From contig CACGPP010000001.1 in assembly GCA_902574995.1 (NCBI GenBank), positions 1 to 64,000 of the forward strand: a stretch of DNA of 64,000 nucleotides, written 5' to 3'. The notes below the pieces were generated by a model. That model was not told where the DNA came from and ran no database searches. It saw only the letters and a list, made by a program, of their open reading frames with translations. Shown here piece after piece: positions 37,688 through 45,444 of the stretch. A program made the translations under genes and the position numbers. Source of the DNA: an uncultured Alphaproteobacteria bacterium (GTDB lineage: Bacteria > Pseudomonadota > Alphaproteobacteria > HIMB59). Every line of letters starts with the position of its first letter. Position 1 is the stretch's first letter.

Positions 37688-38657
37688 CATCAATTGATTT
37701 AAGGAATTCTTGCAAAATATTTTCATAAATATTCAATGGGAAATCTTTTAAATTTTTAAAACCATAATCTTTAATTTGAATTGTCTTTGAAAAACCAGGT
37801 CTTGAAAATTTTTTTTCATTTGTAACTCCAAATATTTTAAGTGTTTTTACTCCCATAAATTCAAACATCCAAGCAGTGCCACTATCATTGCAAAGCAAAC
37901 AATTCATTTGTTTTGCTAAACCCATAGTGAAAGTTATATCTTTTGAGATTAACTCACCATTTTTCCATTCTGGGCATTTAAAGCCATTTTTTATACAAAT
38001 ATTTAAGAGATGTTTTTCATCAGGACCTAAAAAAAAGAAAATATTGTAGCCATTTTTCTGTAATTTGTGTGCAATCATTAAATATTTTTCAAAATCCCAT
38101 TGTCTTATTTTATTTCCAGCGCCTGGTGAGATTGCAATATTTTTGTTAATTTCCTCATAACTAAATGAAAATTTAAAACTTTCTGGAAGTATTATATTAG
38201 GTATTTCTTTAATAACTTTTTTTTGAAGGGTTGATAAAATATTAAAATAAAATTGCTCAATATAAACATTTTTAAATTTTAAATTGTATTTATTTTTAAT
38301 ATCAGAAAAAAAAAAGTTTGCACATGTACTAAAAAAATATTTGTGTGGTATTTTTTTTAGACTTAATGTCCTTAAAAAAACTTTTTGTAAATCAATGATT
38401 AAATCAAAATATTGATTTTCAAGTTTAGTATTTTTTCTAAATAGATTTGATATTGATGACTTTATGCCATTATTTTCAATAATTTCAAAAATTGTATCTT
38501 TTACTAATGGATTTAATTTATCTTTAAAAGTTGTTGTATGGGTGGTCGTGTAATAAATTTTTGATTCAGGGTATATGTTTTTTAAAGTTTGTAAAAATGT
38601 TACCTTTTGTAAGCCATCTCCAATTTTATCATTAAAACTATATACAAGAATATTCAT
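37680..38657 (-). CDS. Glycosyltransferase family 9-like protein
   Basis: 325 residues. N-terminal VYSFNDKIGDGLQKV fits the IGD motif of heptosyltransferases, ISPGAGNKIRQW matches the donor domain and LCNDSGTAWMFEFMGVKTLKIFG carries the ND(S/T)G box. It is more divergent than the GT9 gene at 29274-30182, so the sugar may differ. The start overlaps rmuC by 4 bp. Adjacent to the GT32-like gene, together a small glycan gene pair next to the tRNA. Confidence 0.8.
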   Translation of the reverse strand: MNILVYSFNDKIGDGLQKVTFLQTLKNIYPESKIYYTTTHTTTFKDKLNPLVKDTIFEIIENNGIKSSISNLFRKNTKLENQYFDLIIDLQKVFLRTLSLKKIPHKYFFSTCANFFFSDIKNKYNLKFKNVYIEQFYFNILSTLQKKVIKEIPNIILPESFKFSFSYEEINKNIAISPGAGNKIRQWDFEKYLMIAHKLQKNGYNIFFFLGPDEKHLLNICIKNGFKCPEWKNGELISKDITFTMGLAKQMNCLLCNDSGTAWMFEFMGVKTLKIFGVTNEKKFSRPGFSKTIQIKDYGFKNLKDFPLNIYENILQEFLKSIDAN

Positions 38658-39616
38658 TCATTAATATCTAACTCAACTTTTGTTTTGGCACCTAGATCTT
38701 TAATTTTATTAGCCCTACTTAATAAACTACCCTTACCATCTATTATATATTTTTTAGACTGATTTATATTTTCAGTTGATTTAATTAAACTTGCTTCAGT
38801 TTTTTCTAGCAAATTTAAAGTTTTTGCAATCTGGTCAAACATACTACCTGCAATTTCTGCAATTTCTTTTGAATTTTTATTTTGTTTCTCAAGTCTCCAA
38901 ATACTCTCAACGAGTTTCATGCACATAATGAGAGTAGATGGTCCCACAATTATTACTTGTTTTTGTTGTGCATAGTTTGAAATACTTTGATCGTGCTTTT
39001 GAGCAGTGATCAATGCATAATCATGAGGCATGAATATAAAGACATAATCTGGCGAATTCACTTTTATGAGGTTTGTATAATCCTTTTTGTGAATTGCATT
39101 TATATGACTTTTCATTGAATTTATGAAATTTTTTATAGACACCTCTTTTGCCTTTTCATCATCAGTGTTTTGATAATCATACCAATCTTTCATTGGTAAT
39201 TTTGAATCAATAATAATATTCCTTTTTTCTGGAAGAAAAATAACTACATCAGGCCTAAAAATTTGCCCACTCTCATTTTTATTAGTAAATTGCGTTTTGT
39301 AGTCTCTATCTTTGGTCATTCCACAATCCTGTAAGATATTCTCCAAAATAGCCTCACCCATGTCACCCATATCGGAGATATTTGCTGTCATGGCATTAGT
39401 CATTTTTTTTGTCAAAACTCCAATTTCATCTATTTTGGAATTAACATATCCTGTTTGTTCAAGAGTTTTATCAAATAGGTTTGCGAGGTTTTCGTTTATT
39501 TTTTTTAAATCTAAATCAGTGTTATCATTAGTTTTAGTACTTGACTTTAACAAAACCAAAATTAGAAGAACGATTACAATAATTAAAAATATAATTATTA
39601 AAAAATCCAAATTCAT
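38654..39616 (-). CDS. rmuC: DNA recombination protein RmuC homologue
   Basis: 320 residues. N-terminal membrane anchor (about 4-23), a short coiled-coil-prone stretch, then the RmuC domain: ENILQDCGM, FRPDVVIFLPEKRNIIIDSKLPM, SPDYVFIFMPHDYAL and VGPSTLIMCMKLVES. RmuC limits rearrangements at inverted repeats and has a PD-(D/E)xK-like nuclease fold. Compared with E. coli RmuC (475 residues) the N-terminal coiled coil is strongly shortened. Confidence 0.88.
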   Translation of the reverse strand: MNLDFLIIIFLIIVIVLLILVLLKSSTKTNDNTDLDLKKINENLANLFDKTLEQTGYVNSKIDEIGVLTKKMTNAMTANISDMGDMGEAILENILQDCGMTKDRDYKTQFTNKNESGQIFRPDVVIFLPEKRNIIIDSKLPMKDWYDYQNTDDEKAKEVSIKNFINSMKSHINAIHKKDYTNLIKVNSPDYVFIFMPHDYALITAQKHDQSISNYAQQKQVIIVGPSTLIMCMKLVESIWRLEKQNKNSKEIAEIAGSMFDQIAKTLNLLEKTEASLIKSTENINQSKKYIIDGKGSLLSRANKIKDLGAKTKVELDINE

Positions 39617-39633
39617 ATAAATTTAATTAATAT

Positions 39634-40008
39634 TTAAGAGTAAATTTTATGAATATTATCAATATTACTCTTTAATTTGTTCTTTAATATATTTAATGAC
39701 TCATAATCAAAAAAATTCTGTTCTAAAAACTTATTATAACTTTGTTTAATCTCATTGGAGATTTGCTCGATTTTTAAAAAATCTTCAGGTATGTGATTTT
39801 TTATTTTTTTTACTTCTTGATTGAAATCATTAAGTGCATTTTTAAAATGTTTATCAGAAAAAGTTTCAAGTTTATTTTTAATATTTGAGATATTTAAATT
39901 AGTATCAATTTTAGACTCCAAGTCATAAACAGTTAAACTAAAATAGTCAAAAATTTGTTCATACAAATCGTAAAGTTTTTGGGAATTTATAACTTTTGGA
40001 ATATTCAT
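39634..40008 (-). CDS. Hypothetical coiled-coil protein
   Basis: 124 residues, lysine- and asparagine-rich, almost wholly helical by composition, with heptad-like spacing in the middle (about 40-110). No signal peptide, membrane segment or recognisable domain. It starts 17 bp upstream of rmuC on the same strand, so may be co-transcribed, and has a terminator on its other side. I do not recognise a family; a small structural protein or an RmuC partner are both open. Confidence 0.5.
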   Translation of the reverse strand: MNIPKVINSQKLYDLYEQIFDYFSLTVYDLESKIDTNLNISNIKNKLETFSDKHFKNALNDFNQEVKKIKNHIPEDFLKIEQISNEIKQSYNKFLEQNFFDYESLNILKNKLKSNIDNIHKIYS

Positions 40009-40060
40009 ATATAAAGATTACATTAGATACTTTTGATATGTCAAAGAAATTTTAAAATGA

Positions 40061-40094
40061 AAAAAGCCTAAATACTTATTTATCTAGGCTTTTT
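40061..40094 (-). terminator. Intrinsic terminator after the one-carbon operon
   Basis: AAAAAGCCTA (40061-40070) and TAGGCTTTTT (40085-40094) form a perfect 10-bp stem with a 14-nt loop; reading leftwards the stem ends in a T-run (GGCTTTTTTC). It closes the minus-strand transcript that ends at 40105. The A/T tails make it usable in the plus direction as well. Confidence 0.8.
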
Positions 40095-40104
40095 AAAAAT
40101 AAAA

Positions 40105-41409
40105 TTAATATGCCGAGTCTCTTCCATCATCCTTTGCAATTTCTCGTGCATTAGGATTTACTGATGGCCTGAAAGGTATTTCAACTATTTCACCATCTAC
40201 AGGCGACCCTGGAGTTTCACAATACTCATCAGGTAGATGAAATTTAAATTTATTACCTATGTCTTTTTTCTCATAAGGTACATATCCCATCGCGATATTT
40301 GTTCCCAATTCAGGGGAATACCAAGGTGATGTTAGATACCCTATTGGTGTAGATCCATCTTCAGATATAAGCCAAAAGTCCGGAGCATATTCATCAATGG
40401 GTTTACCACCTAATCTAAATCCAACTAGTTGGTTGCTATATGGTTTCTCACCTGCCTCAATTTTTGTTCTCATTGCCTCTAGAGCTTCTTTACCAATATA
40501 GTCAGCTTGTTTTTTTCTTGGAACCTGATAGCCAAGGTTACATTGAAATGGATAAGTTTCGGCATCAAGATCTTGACCCCAAGATAAAATTCCTGCAGCT
40601 ATTCTTCTATGGTGTGCAGGTGCTATTACTTTTAGATTGTGTTTCTTTCCAGCCTCTAAAACAGCATTCCACATATCATCTGCATACAAAGTTGCATCTC
40701 TGAGGTAGATTTCATATCCCTTTTCCCCAGTAAAACCTGTTTGGGAAATAATACAATCTCTCCCTCCAACTTTTGCTGCCATTAATCCATAGTAAGGAAT
40801 GTCTCTAACAGCATCTCCAACTAAATCTGCCATAAGATCGATTGACTTTGGTCCTTGAATTTGAACAGGAGATACATCTATTTCATCAATTTCTACATTA
40901 AATTTTTTATTGTGATTTACGCCTTGAAGAAAAAACATAATATCAGAGTCAGATAATGAAAACCAAAATTCATCCTCTGCAATTCTGAGTAATATAGGAT
41001 CATTTAACACTCCTCCTTTGTCATTACAAAGAATTACATATTTTCCTTTCATTACTTCAATTCTTGTAGCATCTCTTGTGATAACAAAATTTGTAAATTT
41101 TAACGCATCAGGTCCTTTTACACGAATTTGTCTTTCAACTGCTACATTCCACATTGTTACGTGATTAACTAATGCATCATATTCAACCATTGCACCACCA
41201 TCTTCAGGTTTTACATAACCCCTAGGATGATACATTCTATTGTATACGGTGCATCTCCAACATCCTGCTTCCACTGATAAATGCCAATAAGGATTTTTTC
41301 TAACTCTAGTCGATATAAGCATTTGTTGAGGTGTTGGTCCTGATTGCCTTAAATTAAAAGGGACTTTTCTGTCAGATTGGTCCACTGAACTTGGTTGCTT
41401 AAGCTTCAT
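40105..41409 (-). CDS. DmdA/GcvT-family THF-dependent methyltransferase (demethylase)
   Basis: 434 residues with a GcvT fold. Motifs near VNHVTMWNVAVERQIRVKGPDA, FVITRDATR, NDKGGVLNDPILLRI, ISQTGFTGEKGYEIY and GNKFKFHLPDEY follow the layout of DmdA, the DMSP demethylase that passes a methyl to THF giving 5-methyl-THF. It is longer than DmdA (about 370) by an N-terminal segment and a C-terminal tail, so the substrate may be another methylated osmolyte. A strong AGGAGG lies 4 nt before ATG 41409. The MetF-like gene just upstream could oxidise the methyl-THF produced. Alternatives: generic aminomethyltransferase. Confidence 0.75.
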   Translation of the reverse strand: MKLKQPSSVDQSDRKVPFNLRQSGPTPQQMLISTRVRKNPYWHLSVEAGCWRCTVYNRMYHPRGYVKPEDGGAMVEYDALVNHVTMWNVAVERQIRVKGPDALKFTNFVITRDATRIEVMKGKYVILCNDKGGVLNDPILLRIAEDEFWFSLSDSDIMFFLQGVNHNKKFNVEIDEIDVSPVQIQGPKSIDLMADLVGDAVRDIPYYGLMAAKVGGRDCIISQTGFTGEKGYEIYLRDATLYADDMWNAVLEAGKKHNLKVIAPAHHRRIAAGILSWGQDLDAETYPFQCNLGYQVPRKKQADYIGKEALEAMRTKIEAGEKPYSNQLVGFRLGGKPIDEYAPDFWLISEDGSTPIGYLTSPWYSPELGTNIAMGYVPYEKKDIGNKFKFHLPDEYCETPGSPVDGEIVEIPFRPSVNPNAREIAKDDGRDSAY

Positions 41410-41413
41410 ATAT

Positions 41414-41419
41414 CCTCCT
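41414..41419 (-). promoter_or_regulatory. Strong Shine-Dalgarno for the DmdA-like gene
   Basis: CCTCCT on the plus strand gives AGGAGG on the coding strand, 4 nt from the ATG. The match to anti-SD is among the best in the window, where most genes lack one, suggesting high expression of this demethylase. The surrounding 80-bp gap contains nothing else I can identify. Confidence 0.6.
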
Positions 41420-41489
41420 ATAAAAAATGCAGTAGCAATTTTTGAAAATTAATTTCTTTTTAGGGTCTATGCAATCGAAAAATTAGAAC

Positions 41490-42371
41490 TTAAAAGATTT
41501 TGTTGTGGAGGACTATTTTGTCATTTTCCATTGTAAAATCACCATTTTGAAGAGCATTTAACCAATGACAAGTCTTCTCGAAGCCACCAAAAGGAAAACA
41601 GTGAAAATTTTTAAATGAACTTTGTTCTTTAGAGAAGTTTGCTAATTCAATAAACATTTCATCGTTTGAAGTTTTTGTTAAAAGGTCAGTTACTTTAGAT
41701 GAGTTCTTTTTCAAAAAACTCAATGAATTTCCAACACCACTCATTATGCCAAAATTAAGAAGAGTCTTAAAAGACGCCGGGCCTGGAAAGCCTACTCTAA
41801 CGGGTAATTTTATATTTGAATTATCTAAAAATTTACACCATTTAATAAATGGTTCGGCATTAAAAAAAAATTGAGTAACAAGTTCTAAATTTAAATCCTC
41901 ATCTTTTGATAATTCATATTTTTTATTCAAAAATTCGTTCACAGTATTTTGATCAATATCAGGTGAGCCTTCTGGGTGTCCAGCTATTCCTATCTCTTCA
42001 AAATCATTATCTTTTAATAAACCACACTCTAGTATTTCGAGAGAAGATGATATTGATCCATTTTGATTACCTCCACCACCTATAACAAGAATTTTTTTGC
42101 TATCTGTTCTATTTCTGAGTTCTTTTAGGAAGTCTGAAACATGATCTAAATCTTTCATTGTCCTTGCAGGCAAATGAGTAATAGGAGTTAATTCTTGTTT
42201 AGATACAAAATCAACAGTTTCTAAAATGTCATTTTCCGTAGCATCAGGTAGATATGTTATGTAGACATTATTTTTTTTATCTAGAGGGATAGACTTTAGT
42301 TTGTGTCTTACTTTTGGGTTAAGCTCTACGGTAAAGCCATCAACTAAAGAAACAATATTTTCTTTGATCAT
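41490..42371 (-). CDS. metF: Methylenetetrahydrofolate reductase (MetF-like)
   Basis: 293 residues, TIM barrel flavoprotein family interconverting 5,10-methylene-THF and 5-methyl-THF. Visible: VYITYLPDATEND, PITHLPARTMKD, VIGGGGNQNGS and EIGIAGHPEGSPDI (family GxxGYPExH box), and a VRVGFPGPASFKTLL region. The usual Pro-Glu-Gly-His order is EGSPD here, a divergent form. Its place between DMGDH and a methyl-THF-producing demethylase suggests it works in the oxidative direction. A second metF elsewhere for methionine synthesis is possible. Confidence 0.8.
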   Translation of the reverse strand: MIKENIVSLVDGFTVELNPKVRHKLKSIPLDKKNNVYITYLPDATENDILETVDFVSKQELTPITHLPARTMKDLDHVSDFLKELRNRTDSKKILVIGGGGNQNGSISSSLEILECGLLKDNDFEEIGIAGHPEGSPDIDQNTVNEFLNKKYELSKDEDLNLELVTQFFFNAEPFIKWCKFLDNSNIKLPVRVGFPGPASFKTLLNFGIMSGVGNSLSFLKKNSSKVTDLLTKTSNDEMFIELANFSKEQSSFKNFHCFPFGGFEKTCHWLNALQNGDFTMENDKIVLHNKIF

Positions 42372-42389
42372 ATTTTTAAAATATAATAG

Positions 42390-44864
42390 TTAAGACTTTA
42401 ATCTACGATTTTCTGGGTCGAGCAAAGGTTCCTCTGTAACTGTTAATGGATACCTTTTGCCAAAGTACTCGACCTCTAACTTATTTCCTTTTTCTGACAA
42501 TTCTGTTGGTAAATATCCATAAACAATGTGTTTATCAACAAAATAGCCATAATTTGTACTTGTAACGTACCCTACAGCTTTACCATTTGAATAAATCGGT
42601 TCTGTGCCCAAGGCAATTCCCTCAGGGTCATCAATAATCATACAAGTAAGTCTCTTTTCAATTGGTTTTTCTTTTATTTTTTGAAGTGCATTCTTACCGA
42701 TAAACTCATCATCTTTTTTAAGCTTTACCGTAAAGCCCAAGCCTGACTCATAAGGATTGTAATTAGTATGAATATCTGTACCCAGTGATCTATAGCCTTT
42801 CTCCAATCTGAGTGACTCAAAAGCACCAGCACCTGAGCAAATCATGTTGAACTCTCTTGAGGTTTCTCGAAGTTCATCCCACAATGATAGCCCATACTCA
42901 GTAGGTGTATATATTTCCCAACCTAATTCACCTATATAAGATATTCTTACAGCAACACAAGGAATGTTACTGATTGAAATCTTTTTAATATGGAAAAATG
43001 GAAAACCTTCGTTAGATACATCATCATCATCACACAGTTTTTCAAGAACAGATCTTGAATTTGGCCCCCATAAGCCGATACCTGCAAAAGCGGATGTCCA
43101 ATCTATGATATGAACACTTCCGTCATCAGGGGCATTTGCTCGAAGCCAACTAATATCAATCATTCCATTCCCAGCTCCTGCCAAGACCCAAAATTTATTT
43201 TCCTCAAGTCTACTAATAGTAAGATCACTCTTTATACCACCATACATATTAGAAATTACGCTATAAACAACTTTACCTACGGCAACATCAATATTATTTG
43301 TGCAAACTTTCTGTAATAATTTTAGAGCACCTTTTCCACTTACTTCAATTTTCACAAATCCTGTAATATCAAACAGTGCACCCGTTTGTCTTGTTACAAG
43401 GTGTTCAGCTGCTTGAATTGGTGACCAATATTTTGCAGCCCAGCCTGTTCTATTTGGAAAGTTTTTACCTTTCATTAATTTAGCATTTGACTCATACCAT
43501 TGAGGTCTTTCCCAGCCCATAGTCTCAAAGAAATGTGCTTTCTGTCCTTCTAACCTTGCATAAAATGGACTTCTTCTTAGTGGTCTTGGCTGCTCCATTT
43601 GTTGAAGCGGGTGAATAATATCATATACCTCTTTATAATTCTGCTTACCTCTTGACCTTAGATATTTCCTGACATGATGATGTTGATGAAAACGATTGAT
43701 ATCTCCTTGACGAACATCAAGTTCAGGCTCACCATTAACTATCCACTCTGCCATAGCTTTTCCAACACCACCCGCATGTGTTATCCATACAGCATTAGCG
43801 GTCCACAAACCTCTTACACTTGTCTCGCCCATCAAAGGGTTACCATCTGTTGTAAATGAAAAAATTCCATTAATTTTTTTTGTGAGTTTTTTTTCTGAAA
43901 ATCTTGGGAACAACCAATTCGACTCTTTATGTGCACCTTCAAAATCATCAGGTCTAAAGTCCACCAAAGAGGGCATTTCTTCAGCATCTTCAGGTTTCTT
44001 TAATTCTTCTGACTCTAAAATTCTTGGTTCATGTCGATAATTCCCAATAACATAAGTATCATTCCATTGTCTGAAATAGAGACTGTAATCTTGATGACGC
44101 ATCAATGCGTGTTCAACCAAAGCTTCTTTGTGATCAGCTTTAAATTCTTTCAATTCTTCAAACGGTTCTAACCACACCATTTGATGCTCGCAGGGAACTA
44201 GAGGTAATGATATGTTTGCGAGTCTTCCCATTTTTGGAGCCCAGATACCAGTTGAGACAAGTACAATATCGGCTTCATAATCACCCTTAGATGTTTGTAA
44301 ACCGCGAATTTGATTATTCTGAATTTTAAAACCATTAACTGCTGTATCACCAAAGAATTCCCCAGCTTTTAAATCAGTCACATATTTTGCCATTGCTCTA
44401 ACTGCTCTTACAGGTGCTGCTAAACCATCAGTTGGAACATAATATCCCCCATGAATTTTTTCTGGATCAATATAGGGGCTCATTTTTAAAACTTCATCTG
44501 GAGTGATTATTTTTGCATCAGTTAATCCATAACTGTGAGCTATACCTAGTTTTCGATAAAGGTCTTGATGTCTTTCTTTTGTCTTTGATACTTCAATTCC
44601 TCCAACAGTATGAAAACAAGGTTTTCCCTCAAATGATAAGGATCTAAGTAAGTCAACTGTGTACTGTGCAAATTTACACATCATTCGTGAAGGATTAGTT
44701 TGAAACACACCTCCTGGTGCATGACTTGTAGAGCCTCCAGTTTCAAACAATGGCCCTTGATCGAGTATAACCATATCTTTCCAACCCAATTGAGCTAAAT
44801 GATAGGCGGTGCTTGCTCCAACAATACCACTACCAACGATTATTATTCTTGATTTTCTTGCCAT
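42390..44864 (-). CDS. Dimethylglycine dehydrogenase (FAD oxidoreductase fused to GcvT)
   Basis: 824 residues. N-terminal FAD domain with IIIVGSGIVGAS (7-18) and GSTSHAPGG, where His48 matches the covalent FAD His of DMGDH; C-terminal half (about 470-815) is a GcvT-like folate domain with GAFESLRLEKGYRSLG and YIGELGWEIY. It would oxidise dimethylglycine or sarcosine and pass the one-carbon unit to THF as methylene-THF. AGAGGA lies upstream of ATG 44864. 58 bp after soxG; same direction as the sarcosine oxidase genes, suggesting stepwise betaine-derived demethylation. Confidence 0.87.
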   Translation of the reverse strand: MARKSRIIIVGSGIVGASTAYHLAQLGWKDMVILDQGPLFETGGSTSHAPGGVFQTNPSRMMCKFAQYTVDLLRSLSFEGKPCFHTVGGIEVSKTKERHQDLYRKLGIAHSYGLTDAKIITPDEVLKMSPYIDPEKIHGGYYVPTDGLAAPVRAVRAMAKYVTDLKAGEFFGDTAVNGFKIQNNQIRGLQTSKGDYEADIVLVSTGIWAPKMGRLANISLPLVPCEHQMVWLEPFEELKEFKADHKEALVEHALMRHQDYSLYFRQWNDTYVIGNYRHEPRILESEELKKPEDAEEMPSLVDFRPDDFEGAHKESNWLFPRFSEKKLTKKINGIFSFTTDGNPLMGETSVRGLWTANAVWITHAGGVGKAMAEWIVNGEPELDVRQGDINRFHQHHHVRKYLRSRGKQNYKEVYDIIHPLQQMEQPRPLRRSPFYARLEGQKAHFFETMGWERPQWYESNAKLMKGKNFPNRTGWAAKYWSPIQAAEHLVTRQTGALFDITGFVKIEVSGKGALKLLQKVCTNNIDVAVGKVVYSVISNMYGGIKSDLTISRLEENKFWVLAGAGNGMIDISWLRANAPDDGSVHIIDWTSAFAGIGLWGPNSRSVLEKLCDDDDVSNEGFPFFHIKKISISNIPCVAVRISYIGELGWEIYTPTEYGLSLWDELRETSREFNMICSGAGAFESLRLEKGYRSLGTDIHTNYNPYESGLGFTVKLKKDDEFIGKNALQKIKEKPIEKRLTCMIIDDPEGIALGTEPIYSNGKAVGYVTSTNYGYFVDKHIVYGYLPTELSEKGNKLEVEYFGKRYPLTVTEEPLLDPENRRLKS

Positions 44865-44922
44865 TTATTCCTCTAAAAATACCTAATCAGTTCCAAAATT
44901 TGATGTCAATATGAAAAAAAAC

Positions 44923-45444
44923 CTAATAGTTAACCGCGTCAATAAGACGATCTTCAAGATAGTCAGCAAATGATCGATTACAACTAAGTAACAATTTAAG
45001 ATCAAGATTAAAAATAGAACAGTCTACTCTAGCTAATAATGTTTGTGCAGCAGTGGATTTTTTAAAGGATTTTTCTCTAAAGTCAAAATGAGTTAATTTA
45101 TTTAATATATCAAAACTATTTTTACCCTGAATTTCAAAAAACACTTGTGAGTCAGAAATATTTGTCGCCAATATTAAGGGTGATTTATTTAAGTCAGCTA
45201 AGATTTTGTTGAGTTTTTTATTTTCAATTTCTTTTTCAAATATCAAATTCCATTGATCAAAAGACATTTTTGCTAAAGTATAATTATCATTTGAAATTAT
45301 CCTTAAATTATCTGATGGTGGTAAAAGTTTTAAAGATTTATTTATGTGATTATTAAATTTTGAGTCACCAGATCCTCTTAACAGAATCTGTTGAATAACT
45401 TTTTTTTTAATCTCAACACCATCAGATCGGATTACTTCAGTCAT
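44923..45444 (-). CDS. soxG: Sarcosine oxidase subunit gamma SoxG
   Basis: 173 residues of the SoxG family, the small structural subunit of heterotetrameric sarcosine oxidase. Recognised mainly by place (overlaps soxA by 4 bp) plus LLPPSDNLRI, the KMSFDQWNLIF region and FDFREKSFKKSTAAQTLLARV, a typical SoxG stretch. No cofactor motif is expected in this subunit. Confidence 0.85.
   Translation of the reverse strand: MTEVIRSDGVEIKKKVIQQILLRGSGDSKFNNHINKSLKLLPPSDNLRIISNDNYTLAKMSFDQWNLIFEKEIENKKLNKILADLNKSPLILATNISDSQVFFEIQGKNSFDILNKLTHFDFREKSFKKSTAAQTLLARVDCSIFNLDLKLLLSCNRSFADYLEDRLIDAVNY

Noticed and set aside
36774..38657. Integrated element at the tRNA-Ser
   Set aside because: No integrase, no repeated tRNA 3' end downstream, and no mobility gene; only two glycosyltransferase genes follow.
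39312..39620. Open frame antisense to rmuC
   Set aside because: Hydrophobic reading caused by the opposite strand of the RmuC N terminus; no independent support.
41410..41489. Glycine or SAM riboswitch before the DmdA-like gene
   Set aside because: Only 80 bp, AT-rich, without the conserved cores or paired stems of these riboswitches.
44865..44922. Regulatory RNA between soxG and the DMGDH gene
   Set aside because: 58 bp with a simple Shine-Dalgarno only; no structure visible.
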